From the NCBI RefSeq assembly GCF_000213175.1, contig NW_009799179.1, positions 3,096,768 through 3,131,710 on the forward strand: 34,943 bases of DNA, read 5' to 3'. Shown here piece after piece: positions 19,444 to 30,117 of the stretch; positions within the stretch are counted from its first letter, which is position 1, and each line of letters opens with the position of its first letter. Both the position numbers and the translations under genes were made by a program. The stretch comes from Neurospora tetrasperma FGSC 2508. Taxonomy: Eukaryota; Ascomycota; Sordariomycetes; Sordariales; Sordariaceae. The notes beneath the pieces were generated by a model that had not been told where the DNA came from, did not search any database, and saw only the letters and a program-made list of their open reading frames with translations.

Positions 19444-22044
19444 ATGAGTAAGTTCCCCTATATTAAATATAAGAGGAAGGAGTATATAATTGATAATTAA
19501 TTAGAGCGCTAGCGGCCTTGTATATTACTGATTAAATATTATAGTATCTAATTCGTTGAAATTAAAAAGGAGGTAAAAGATAATAGTATTATTATTATTA
19601 AGACTATCGGGTAGGTATAGTCTTACGGTAATTATAATTAAATATATATTAGTATTACTATAAACTCTACTATTAATTACCTTAAGTAAATCTATAACGT
19701 TAAGGGATTTATTAAAGAAAATACGCCGCTAATTAAATACCTAAAGATTTTAATTACTTAGAGTATATATTAATAGATTGTAGAGGCTTACGGATTAGGG
19801 CGCGTTTTAATCCCCAAACCTATTATTAATACCTTCAAAGAATTGTTATTTAATTAGGTTATTAACTATAATATACCTTTTAATAGTATTACTAATCCGA
19901 ATTTCCGCTAACTCTTATCCTTTTTTAACCCGAAATTAGTAATGAAATTATTACCCAAAAACGGTAATATAATTAAGTTTTAAGTCGATTATAATTATTT
20001 GAAAGAATCCTAAAATATTAGAAATACATTATTAGCGAGCTTATTTAAGAAGTACGTCTCCTTTAATCTTTAAACTTCTAATAACGGTTATATTCTATTG
20101 GGGGTTTGTATTTACTATATTAATAAGGATAGAGTATTATACAATTACCTCCTTGGTTTATATTATATAAGGGGAGGGTATAGCAGTATTAATATTATAT
20201 TAATTATTCTAAAAGTTTTTAATCAGTTTAAATTGTAAGACGAAAGTTAAATTAATTATTTCTAGTATAATAACGTAAAGTTAAACAATATTTATATTAT
20301 TTACTTTATTAATAGCTTCTATTTTAATAATAATTTCCCTATCCCCGAATTTAAGACTGAAGAGTATCGAACTTACTTCCGCTTACATTATTACAATTAT
20401 ATTCTAAACCTTACAGCGAAGGCTTTTTTAGAGGGGGACTTTTATAATTTTATTAGGTCTATATTCGAGTATAATAAGGAGGTAATAGTAAAATAGCGGA
20501 AGCGGGGCCCTATTAGCAAATTATATAATATAGTTACTTTTATATACTGCTCCCCCTAGTATAGAAATAAATTCGTTAATATTATAAAAGGGAATTTAAC
20601 CGCTTAAAAGAAGGAAAATTTTAGTAATATCTTTATTAATCCTAATCTTTATACTACTAATCTTATTACTAATAATAATATTTGCTAGAATTTTATCTTC
20701 TTTATAATTGAAAGGGTATTTAAATTGAGAGATACGGTTGACTATTTCTACATTTAGAGCCGCCGTTAGTATAATTCTAATAAAAGAATACCGGTTAAAG
20801 ATATTCTAATAAGTAAGGGTTAGGAAATATTTAATACCGCTCTCTATTTACTCGAACTATTTAAGAAGACTACTAAAATATTTAAATAAAAGAAGCCTTA
20901 CTTCCCTATAGTATTCGCTACCCTCTACCGCATTATTAATAATTTTAAAATAGAGCGTAACCACTATAATAAGAAGATTGTAGTAGATCGGTTTAAAGGA
21001 CTAAATATTTCGGATTTATATAATAAGGGGTAAGAGGATAACGGCGAAGACTTCGATAGTAGTAATAATACGCTTCTTTAGAATATTTCTAGTAATAACC
21101 AAAGTTAGAATCGACCCTACTACGCTATAGTTCAACTATACTATTTTAATAAGTATAAATTAAATTTACCTAGTATTTAACAACGTAATAATTATTAATT
21201 AATAATCTCCTCCCTTCTTACTAGTAATTAAATTCGCCGTAGTAATCCCTCTCGCAATAGTCCCTCCTATAATAATCCCTCCTATAGTCAACCTCCCTAT
21301 ACCAATTAATACTCTAATAATTAATACTCTAATAATTAATACTCTAATAGTCAATTATTTAATAATTAACCTAATTAATTTCCTTTTCTTCCTACTTTAA
21401 CTAACGCTAGTTATTTATTTATCTGGTAGAATATTAACTATATAATCGCTAAATTCGAGAAATATATAGAATTTATAGGTAAATTATTATTATATTAGAT
21501 TACTATAGCTCTTTATTCTAAGTATAAGAAGAAATATTTCAATATAAAACTATTATATAAGATGGGTAACAATATTATCCGTCAATTTAAAATTATTTAT
21601 TATAAATATTATTTAGTAAAAGATATCCGTTAAAAGAATAATTAGTACTATATTAATTACTATATCCTCGACCCTAATATTCTTACTATTTATACAATAC
21701 TAGTTTCCCCCCCGCTAGAGTATATATATAGTTAATTAATACCCCTAGGGTATTACAATACTATATTATTACCGCCGTTATTTAAAAAGGAGTTTACAAT
21801 TTATTTTAAGGAGAAGTTTAAATAAGTAATTAACCCGCTAGAGTAGTAAGTTAGAAAAGAAGGGAAATTCCTATATATATTAAAGCTAACGTTCGATTAT
21901 TTATTTATCCCCTCAATATCTAACGAATGTGAGAGGGCATTTAGCTTAGCGAAGTAGGTATTGGGTATATAGAGAAACTATCTATAGTACGATACAATTA
22001 ATAAGCTATTAAATTTAAAGATATAGAACCGTTTGGATAATTGA
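19444..22044 (+). pseudogene. hAT transposase, destroyed by RIP stops
   Basis: One frame (codon phase of 19444) can be followed for about 2.6 kb with stops almost only at TAA/TAG, as expected from CAA, CAG and TGG codons. Recognisable parts, in order: a BED-finger-like stretch near 19621-19740, PFNSITNPNF near 19873 (the hAT pre-catalytic PF..v..p.F motif), the NNNICxNFIFFIIERVFKLRD stretch near 20670-20740 (usual form NDTRWNS..M..RA), and the C-terminal dimerisation motif FIPSISNECERAFSLAK at 21904-21954. No frameshift is needed from about 19860 to 22044, so damage is point mutation only. The proposed ATG at 19444 is the first in frame. It is not functional. Confidence 0.85.
21304..21348 (+). 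repeat. Three tandem 15-mers inside the transposase
   Basis: AATTAATACTCTAAT is repeated three times without error. In the transposase frame it reads as N-stop-YSN, consistent with an original NNQYS repeat in which the CAA codons became TAA. It lies in an Asn/Ser/Pro-rich linker (21200-21400) between the catalytic and dimerisation parts. Confidence 0.8.
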
Positions 22045-22257
22045 TTTCCTTTATCTTTATTATAGTATTTTTCCCCGTATTTTTGTTGTATAATGGTGCC
22101 GATACGGCTAATAGAAGTGTGTAATTACTAGTATGCCGGGACGGAAAAATAGGTATCCGAGATTGTAATTGAAATGAGGGAAATGATTTTAGCTGTAAAA
22201 TAAGGCAAATCGGGGGATTTGAAACAATTTGAGGCAAATCGACCGAAATATTTTATT

Positions 22258-22280
22258 TATTTAACTTATTCCGAACGCTG
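22258..22280 (-). repeat. Right terminal inverted repeat of hAT
   Basis: On the minus strand it begins CAGCGTTCGGAATAAGTTAA, matching the left repeat apart from transitions. The element ends at the CTG at 22278-22280. Confidence 0.8.
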
Positions 22281-22288
22281 CACTATAT
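22281..22288. repeat. Right target-site duplication of the hAT element
   Basis: CACTATAT, compared with CACTGCAT on the left; both differences are RIP-type transitions. Confidence 0.75.
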
Positions 22289-23047
22289 TATATTAGGGTC
22301 TAATCTCTTATAATAGACGTTTAACCTTAGTTAGCCCCTATCCACTTCCCCGCCACCCTGTAGCATAGTCGTTTTGGACCTATAGGGCCAAATAGTATAA
22401 TATTAGAATTACGTCTATATATAGTTTGGACGAAAGTACTTAATATATATAAGAAATATCCTATCTTAATATTAATACTTGATAATTATACTATTGTAAA
22501 AATTACAATCTCGACTAAACAAATCGTTTGAGGATAATACGAATAATATATCAATTTCTCTAAATTTTAATTTATATTTCTATAATACTTTTATTACTTA
22601 CTAATACTATAGGGGTAGTTTTTATTGTACGTAGAATTATATTCCAAAGGATTGTATACTCTTTCTTTATAATTTTACGTTATATATATACAAAACTTTA
22701 TATATATAATAGAAGGCTATAGATTTAATACTAATAAGATAATAGAGCTATTTTATTATATTACTAACTTTCGGTAGCTTAATATATTTCTACTTCCTAA
22801 ATTAGCTCTCTAAAATTAGATTGCCTAGGGATTGCATTATATAGTATTTATTAATAATAAAGGTATATAATACTATTTTATTAATATAATTATTATTTAT
22901 TTATTAAATTAGGGGTTATTTATAGGTTTAGATTAATATTATATAAAATTTAATTAAATTAAGTCTATTTATTATATTATTTACCAACGTAGTAATACAA
23001 TTTTTATTATTTGTATAGGATATAGTAAGAGTATTATCTTCTAAATA
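22289..23047. other. RIP-mutated DNA right of the hAT element, nothing assigned
   Basis: The first 110 bases keep some normal sequence (for example CACTTCCCCGCCACCCTG). After about 22400 the DNA becomes strongly AT-rich with stacked TATATA. It may include the lost N-terminal part of the helicase described next, but I could not follow a frame with confidence. Confidence 0.4.
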
Positions 23048-24699
23048 GTATTTATTATTTTAGTTAATCAAATTACTATTTAAATTATACTATTTAATTA
23101 ATTTAGTAAAGAATAGCGGAATACTATTACTAAATTTCCTAATACCTAACCTATTTTGATTAATTAATTTACTATAAAGGTAAGAACCTATTTACTCTTA
23201 ATTTAAATTTAATAGGGGGGGTTTAAATTCCCCTCCTATTAAATTTAAATAGATATATGTTAATTATATACTAGTACCCTTACTTTTAATTAGATTTAGA
23301 GTCTAGAAACTATATATATATCCTCTTTAATTTAGAATAAACTATATATATAAGGTTTATAGAATTATTACGTACAATTTTATTTAATTAGCGTATTATA
23401 TTTATTATTATAAACGAATTATAGATTATATTCCAATAGTGTACTTTTCGGATGCAATTTATAAATATTCATACTATTAAGACTATTATCCTATCTAATA
23501 TTCTTTAATTCGAGTATATAGTTACTCTTATATATAAAGTACAATTATATATATATAAATATAGCGGTTTCCGTCCAAATAATTATAATTTAAATAATTT
23601 CTATATTATTTATATTTCTATCAACCGATTTAATATTATAATAGTATTCTAATTAATTCTACTAAGTACGTTTAAAAACTACCAGCGGTTTAAATTCGTC
23701 TTCGGTATAATAATACTAAGCGACCCCTAGCCTAAAATCTATTATATTCTAAAAACTATTATTTATATTAATAGTAAACTATTATTTTTCTTTATTCGGT
23801 TATATCTCTTATAATATTTTATAACCTCCGGCTATAAACCCTCTTATACTATAAAAGTAATTTGTAAATATAACGCCGATACCCGTCCTACGGATTAAAG
23901 GGTTATATATAAAGATTTTAAGTAGCCTAATTCTATATACCGGATAATATTTACTACTATTTCGCTTAATATAAATATAAATATTTTAAATATATATTAC
24001 GTAGTATAATATAGCGTAATTAAATTAAATCACATTGCGGATTTAATTTAGCACTTCGGATATACTATCCGTACAGATCCTACTATATATAGTATAGGGA
24101 TTTATTTTATCCTTTATTATTAGTTCGATTATTTTAATTAATTATATAAACCTATTATAGAGGAAATTATTACATATTCTAGTAGTAACGGGTTATATTA
24201 TTATTTTACTATTTTAATATTTAAAGTTTAATACGTACTACTTCCTCCGTTTATTAATATTATATTGTAGTATATTACTTTAAATTTTATTTTAATTAAA
24301 GAATTAATTTAATTATTTAATCCAATAAATAAGGATATTTTTATTTCAAATAGAGACGATACTTTGGATAAAGAAAGTTTATTTAATAAAAAATCGTTAA
24401 AAGATAAAGATATTAGTATAATTATTAAATAAGTCCTATAGGAGTTAGGTATAAGCGATAGTAGTCGATAATTTTGTAATTAAAATAATATAAAAGAAAT
24501 AGTACGTATTAAAGTTATAAAGAAGTATAAAGAAATATACAACTTTATTAACATATTGTACTTTAGGCTATATATTAAAAAATTACTATAAAAGCCTAAA
24601 CTATACCCGACTTTTATACTTAAGGAATTATATAATTATATAATAGATTTTAATATTCAATACTTTAGTATTACTCTTATTATAGTCTATCCTTTGTAA
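23048..24699 (+). pseudogene. RecQ-like DNA helicase remnant, RIP-degraded
   Basis: From about 23296 one plus-strand frame reads like a RecQ-type superfamily 2 helicase with stops at former Gln/Trp codons. Visible parts: RFIELLRTILFN (23356-23391); the DEAH-box region as INELxIIFQ at about 23410-23436, with Asp read as Asn after mutation; FRPNNYNLNN near 23570; KYNADTRPTD near 23860-23890; and, in motifs V and VI, NIYYVV, KLNHIADLI (about 24022-24048) and HFGYTIRTDPT (24052-24084, where QRFGR is usual). The frame runs to a TAA at 24697. A hairpin at 23201-23250 interrupts the N-terminal part, flanked by GTAAGAAC at 23180 and AATTAG ending 23293, so an intron is possible. Telomere-linked helicases and helicases carried by large transposons belong to this family. 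Confidence 0.7.
23201..23250. repeat. Hairpin P1, best-preserved of the family
   Basis: Arms of 21 nt (23201-23221 and 23230-23250) pair at 20 of 21 positions around an 8-nt loop. The arms share ATTTAAATTTAATAGG; the one mismatch is a G/A transition. It lies between possible splice sites inside the helicase remnant. Confidence 0.8.
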
Positions 24700-25069
24700 T
24701 ACTATAATAAGTATTACCCCCCCCCTAAATTTCTTATTACCCATTTTAAGAAAGAAATTTAGAGTTATTTTTAAGTGCCTAATAAAGTTATTTAAGGTTA
24801 GCTTTATTTTAATTTAATTAGACTGCTTTGTAGTTACTATAATTAAAATTCTCTATTCTAATATCCTTAGGCTCTTTAATTTACTTAAGGAAATTTTTAT
24901 ATTCTTAAATCTTATATATATACTTGTATATAAATTTAGTAAATAGATATCTATATATATATTATAAAAATTCTTTATAGTTATTCTAAAATTCGAAGTA
25001 TAAAAGTAGTTAGAGGATTATAGTAGTATATTAATTATAGAATATATATATATTATATTTATTATATTA
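24700..25069. other. RIP-mutated DNA, nothing assigned
   Basis: AT-rich spacer after the helicase remnant. It begins with a C run (about 24717-24726) and has no frame I can follow. Confidence 0.35.
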
Positions 25070-25330
25070 GAAGCGTTTACTATTAATTTAGAATAGATTA
25101 TTCGCAATTAAGTAAGCGCGGGAAAGAAGAGATTAATTAAAGTAGAAAAAGTATAGTATTTAAAAATAATTAGAAGTACGGGTAGTAATTCGAATATTAC
25201 GGGTCTAACCTTATATACGGCTCCTCCCGCGGGTACGTATATAAGTATAGGCCTACCTATTAAAAGGGTAAAAATTAGTACTATATTATAAAAAAGGAAG
25301 AGGTAATTATAAGTATTAGGTATTTTAAAG
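25070..25330 (+). pseudogene. Unidentified degraded coding stretch, basic protein
   Basis: A plus-strand frame from about 25070 retains protein-like stretches, for example EAFTINLE, VSAGKKRLIKVEKV, GLTLYTAPPAGTYISIGLPI and a terminal KRKR. Stops are TAA/TAG only. The Lys/Arg content suggests a nuclear or nucleic-acid-binding protein. I recognise no family; the call rests on composition and uninterrupted phase. Confidence 0.35.
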
Positions 25331-25779
25331 TCCTAACGAATATTTAAGTGAAGTTTTTTATAATTTTATTTAAATCCTATAGGGGTAATTAAGGGATGGA
25401 TATAATTAAATAAGAATTTTAAAACTTATTTTAAATTTGGATAAGAATTTTCAAATTTATTTTAAATTTAGAAGTATATATTCTTAGGGTATAAGAACCC
25501 CCTATTTTTCTAAAACCAATTTATCCTTCCTTCCTTTTATACATTAATTATACTTTCTTTTACCCCCCGTCGGATTTAGGTTTGGTTTTATAAATCGTTC
25601 TCATACCCTTATAAGATTTATATCCAGTTTTATAACTTATTATAATTCCTTTTTATTGGATTTAAATCCGGTTCTACGGGTTATCTTTATTAAAATCGGG
25701 TCTAATTTTAATTAGAGGTAATTTACTATCTTCTAATCGGATTTAAATTTAATTACAACTAAAGTAAAATATATTTCCT
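25331..25779. other. Non-coding RIP-mutated stretch with hairpin-arm fragments
   Basis: Besides the single arm at 25372 it holds several degenerate right-arm-like pieces: CGTCGGATTTAGG near 25568, CCCTTATAAGATTT near 25600, TTGGATTTAAATCC near 25658 and CGGATTTAAATTT near 25738. The frame structure seen on both sides is lost here. Confidence 0.4.
25372..25385 (+). repeat. Hairpin-family arm P2, single
   Basis: AAATCCTATAGGGG, an exact match to the left-arm consensus, without a clear partner nearby. Confidence 0.6.
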
Positions 25780-27899
25780 ACCTCCCTTATTAATTAGTAA
25801 AAAGTATTCTTCTAACTTACTTAAATAGTTTTAGAAAAGACTAATACTATTAAACCGGTATATAATCCAAATTCCGACGAAAACGATATTTATTTCGACG
25901 GACGTAATATAAATACTTTATAATAATTGTATTATTTATTACTAGAGTAGTATAAATTCCCGGATTCCTTTAAAGTTAATAAAAAGTTATAAACTTTTTA
26001 AAAGGAATAGATTAGGAATATTTTATTTAAATATTATTATCCTTCTAATATAAGGGTATATAATATTAAAAAAGTATAGGAGGTAGTAAAAGGGTTTAAT
26101 ATAATATAGTAGGTTAAAAGCAATAATATTTTTAGGCAAATTTTAATTAATATAATACTTATAAGCAATATATATTAGAAGAGGTAGATAGAGAAAAAAG
26201 GGGAAATTATATTATTATTAGGGTAGATAATTATTTAGTAAATTAACTATAATATTTTCCTTACGAATAATTATATAATTAGTATCCTAGGGTATAGAAA
26301 TATTAAGGTCCTAATTTAATATTTAGATTACAATTATAAGTATAACGCTCGTTTAAATCCTATAGGGGGATTTGAATAGAAATATAATATTCTCTATAGG
26401 ATTTAAATTCGCTTTAAATATTTGTTTGCCCTAATAGGATTTAAATTTACTTCAGGTATTTACTAATTATATTATAATCTCTTTAATTTTTAGTCTATTA
26501 AAATATTTCAAATTATTTTAGGAATATAAAAAGGAATTATAATTTAATTTTATAACTAATTTATAGAGATAGTAGAAAATTATTATTCTTTATACTTCGG
26601 AGAATAAATTATATAGCTATATTCTTCGAACCTTTATATAAGTAGAAAATATTCTATTATATATTATAATTATGCGCTATAGCAATTTTATTAGGTTAGT
26701 ATTTATATTTATAAAGAAGTATAATATAATATATAGCGAAGCGATTAACTTTACTATTTAATTTATTTACTTTCGTATATTTTAATTAAATATTAACGGC
26801 GGTAGTATATTCCAGTTTACAAAGGATTTAAACCTATTAATTAAATATATTTAGTTAGAGTATTTAACCAACAATTAATTTAAAGCTATAATATATTTCA
26901 TTTAATTTTCCGAAGGATATAAATAGAATTATAAATATTCTATTAGTAATATTAATAGCCCTAATAATACTAAACCGACTTTATTCTTTATATTTAATAT
27001 ATAAAATATAGCGGGTTTAGTAGAAGGTAATACTTAAATTAATAGTAGTTTAGTATAAAACGTAATAAAATAAATCTATAATATTTTAAAAGAAATCCTA
27101 TTTAAAGTTAATAATAATTTTACTATTAGTACCGATAGGTTTAATAAATAGTTAAATACTACTATTAATAAGCTTTTATAGTATACTATTATTTTAGAAA
27201 GATATATAGTTAATTTAATTTACTTTTAACTTTATTTATTAATTCTCTAGTAGTTGGGCGAAAAGAAAAATATTATTAAAGGGTTTAATATTAAATTCCT
27301 AAAATTTAATAAATATTTTAAAGGATAAGATATTCCAAAGATAGATAATAATTCGCTAAGGGCTACCGTTATACTCTTATATACTAAAAAGGTTTAACGG
27401 TTCGAAAACCCGAAGATTTTAATATTATTTAAGAATATTTTTATATTAAGTAACATTTTTAGGATTAATTAATATTTCGAGAATTATATAATGTGCGAAT
27501 AATTTGATGTAGAATTTGTTAAAATTATAATAGATAAATATACATAGGTTCGGGAATATTCCGAGAATACTCTTTTAAATAACCCGCCAATTAACTTTTA
27601 AGAAAGTAAAATTAAAAAGTTAATTAAAGCGAATTTCTAAGTTCGCTATAATATAATTAATATTATATAGAGGAAATTTCCTTTTAAAAAGGTATTTAAA
27701 AATTATATAGCTATTTATCGCGCTATAGAGTTATAGGGTAGGATTGGACTTATTAATATAAATACTATTACTACCCCTCTTAAGAATTATAAAAATATTA
27801 AATATTATAAATTTAATATTCTATATTAATATTTTAAGGAGGAAGGATAGGTAAATTAGTTATTAGGTAATAATATAAATAAACCTTCTTTAATTTAGG
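25780..27899 (+). pseudogene. Unidentified degraded gene, two coding-like parts
   Basis: Part one (about 25780-26339) contains VYNPNSDENDIYFDGRNINT and FKVNKKL. Part two (26494-27899) contains NINGGSIFQFTKDLNLLIKY, NINSPNNTKPTLFF, NNFTISTDRFNK, KIDNNSLRATVILLYTKK and ESKIKKLIKANF. Stops along both frames are TAA or TAG. A 154-nt candidate intron joins them: GTATAACG at 26340, TACTAAT branch at 26461, TTTTTAG ending 26493; its phases add up (two bases plus one). That intron carries hairpin P3. I know no family that fits. Stop density alone is not far from chance in such AT-rich DNA, so this is moderate evidence. Confidence 0.45.
26352..26445. repeat. Hairpin P3 with an extra right arm
   Basis: Left arm TTTAAATCCTATAGGG (26352-26367) pairs with CTCTATAGGATTTAAA (26392-26407). 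A further right-arm copy, CCCTAATAGGATTTAAA, lies at 26429-26445. The whole sits inside the candidate intron 26340-26493. Confidence 0.7.
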
Positions 27900-27952
27900 G
27901 TAAGAAATTTCTTTTATTTTATTAATTAATTAGTAAATTGTATTTTCCTTCT

Positions 27953-28006
27953 CTAAATCCTATAGGGAGGACTAACCTATCCTATTTTTTCCTCTATAGG
28001 ATTTAG
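27953..28006. repeat. Hairpin P4
   Basis: CTAAATCCTATAGGGAGG (27953-27970) faces CCTCTATAGGATTTAG (27991-28006), 13 bp of perfect pairing plus imperfect extension. GTAAGAAA lies upstream at 27900 and ATTTAG ends at 28054, but with those sites the flanking frames do not join in phase. Confidence 0.7.
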
Positions 28007-28054
28007 ATTATTTTTTATTAATCTATCTCGGGTTTAAATACGTATATAATTTAG

Positions 28055-29921
28055 TATTTGAAAAAAACCCCTACTTAAATATACAATATTGGCTAACGAA
28101 GTCAGTATTAGTAAAATAATAACCTATTTAAATACAATTATATTATATATTGTAGAATTCGAATATAAGGAGGCTAAGGGTAAAATTATAGAGGCCTACC
28201 CAACTTTAATTCTTATACTAATTATACTAATTTTATAAATATTTACTAAAATAATTAAAATATTTAGTAATATTTTAAAAATCTATATATAATTTAGTAC
28301 TTATAATTAGGTACCTATAATAAATCCGAGGCGTAAATAAATATTAATTCAAAATACTTTTAATAATTTAATAAATAAGTATATCCGGTATTATAATATA
28401 CCTAATATTATTAAAATAATTATTTTAATTACTATATCTATCTATTTCCGCTATTAGGTTATAACCTATAAATAAATATATAATATTAATAATTTTCTAA
28501 AATAGGTTGAAGGTTAGAGATTGCATTTTTTAGAAACTAGTATTTAAAGGTAAGGGTAAGGTTAAAGTTAAACTTAAGGGTAAAAGTAAAGCCGTTACTA
28601 TAGATAATAATAAATATAATTCTAATAATAATAAATTAAATAATAAGGGTTTAAATAAATTAAATAGTAGCGAAGTAGACAAATTAAATAAATATAAGAA
28701 GTAAATTTAAAATTTATTCTAAATCTTATAAGGGTAATTATCCCTTTCCCTTATAGGATTTAAACGAATATTACCTTATCTTTTTATTTTAATTTATAAT
28801 AGTAATTTAGGGTCGATTCGGAAGTGCTTTAAATTTACTATTTATATTAGTAAGTAGTATAAAGTATATATATTTGTATATAAAGATATTCGTTTCGAGC
28901 GGATTATCGCTAACGAAGCGTAATTTCTACGAAATATAAATATTATTACGTAGCGGAAAATTAGGAAAATCCTACGCTAGTTAATAGTATTTTATTCTAT
29001 AATATTATTATTAAATAGCGTTATTAATATAAAAGTTTTTATTATAATACTTTAGAATAATATATAATTGCCGGTAAATATTATTAAACTATTCAATTTT
29101 AATAGGTTTGAGTTCGCTAATATTTATAATACAGCTAAATTTAAATTATATATTCTCAATATATATACTTCTAAGAAAATTATAAATACTTTCCATATAA
29201 TTTAATTTAAGTAGAATTATAAATAGTAGGTATTTTACCCCGGGTTTTAGGAGTTTATTTCTAATAAAAGTATTATTACTACCGATATTACGAATACTAT
29301 TATTAGAGAGTCTTAAGTATTTTTCCTATTTAGGGGGATAGATATACTATTAAAATTACTTAATAGGTAAATAATCTTTCTATTTTCTAATATCCTTCTT
29401 ATAAAAGTTTATTAAATATATTTATAGTATAGTAAACGGTTCGCTAGTGGAATAGAAGTATTAATTAATAAGTACTTTATATTAATTATAGAATAATTAA
29501 AGGATACAATTATTATTTTTAATATAAATAATTACTTTAAAGGCTTTAGCTCTATCTTTGTATAAAGATTTTAATTCCTTACTTAAAATATATATATTTA
29601 GAACCTCCTTTAGATTGATAATATAATTGGTTGTAAAGAAGTATATATAGCGTTTAGTAGGGAATTAGTACTCTTATAAAACTTTAGTACTATATTCTAG
29701 AGTAAAAAGCTAACTAAAATTACTATAAATCTTAGTATTAATAAGGTCGACGCCTTAATAAAATTAAAAATTAATAGCAAGTTAGTATATATATATAGTT
29801 CCCTTAATTATAATTCTAATATCCTCTTGCCCGTCGATTGTATATAAATATTCGTTTAAATATATGGAAAATTACGACTCTAAATATAGATTCTTTAGAA
29901 GTATTTCGATTCGTTCTATTA
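28055..29921 (+). pseudogene. Unidentified degraded gene, two coding-like parts
   Basis: The first part (28055-28700) includes TILANEVSISKIITYLNT, EFEYKEAKGKIIEAYPTL and a Lys/Gly/Asn-rich tail beginning KGKGKVKVKLKGKSKAVTI; one frame shift is needed near 28535. The second part (28803-29921) holds one frame for 370 codons with about 29 TAA/TAG stops, and shows KDIRFERIIANEA, NRFEFANIYNTAKFKLYI, SKRFASGIEVLINKYF and SINKVDALIKLKINSKL. A 102-nt candidate intron (28701-28802, GTAAAT..ATAG) joins the parts in phase and carries hairpin P5. The protein may continue from the preceding block. Family unknown. Confidence 0.45.
28720..28762. repeat. Hairpin P5
   Basis: TAAATCTTATAAGGG (28720-28734) and CCCTTATAGGATTTA (28748-28762) pair at 14 of 15 positions; the mismatch is a C/T transition, as RIP would leave. 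Confidence 0.72.
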
Positions 29922-29991
29922 GTATAAATATATTTTAATTATTACTAATTAATTTTAAATATAAATATAAGTATATACTTTGTTTATTTTA

Positions 29992-30039
29992 TATTTAATT
30001 CCTATAAGGGTAAATTCTATTACCCTTATTAGATTTAAT
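29992..30039. repeat. Hairpin P6
   Basis: Left arm ATTTAATTCCTATAAGGG starts at 29992; right arm CCCTTATTAGATTTAAT ends at 30039. The inner 10 bp ATAAGGGTAA pair perfectly, the outer part imperfectly. Confidence 0.6.
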
Positions 30040-30117
30040 TTCGAATTCGTCGGCTAATTTTATTAAAACTTTTAATTCTATCCTCCAAAAGGTAAACTTT
30101 ATAATTAAAGTAATTAT

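Larger units (their letters stand above)
18743..22280 (+). mobile_element. hAT-family DNA transposon, RIP-inactivated
   Basis: The element is 3538 bp. It has 23-nt terminal inverted repeats sharing CANNGTTCGGAAT, flanked by an 8-bp duplication, and it encodes a hAT transposase on the plus strand. Left and right repeats differ at four positions, all transitions. The interior (about 19040-22070) is saturated with RIP changes, while the outer 300 bp on the left and about 200 bp on the right keep CpA and TpG. Subterminal copies of GAGGCAAAT occur at 18787 and 22231, possible transposase-binding sites. The element must have existed in more than one copy for RIP to act. Confidence 0.85.

Noticed and set aside
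27900-28054. Confirmed intron around hairpin P4
   Set aside because: GTAAG and TTTAG are present, but flanking frames do not join in phase, so I list only the hairpin.
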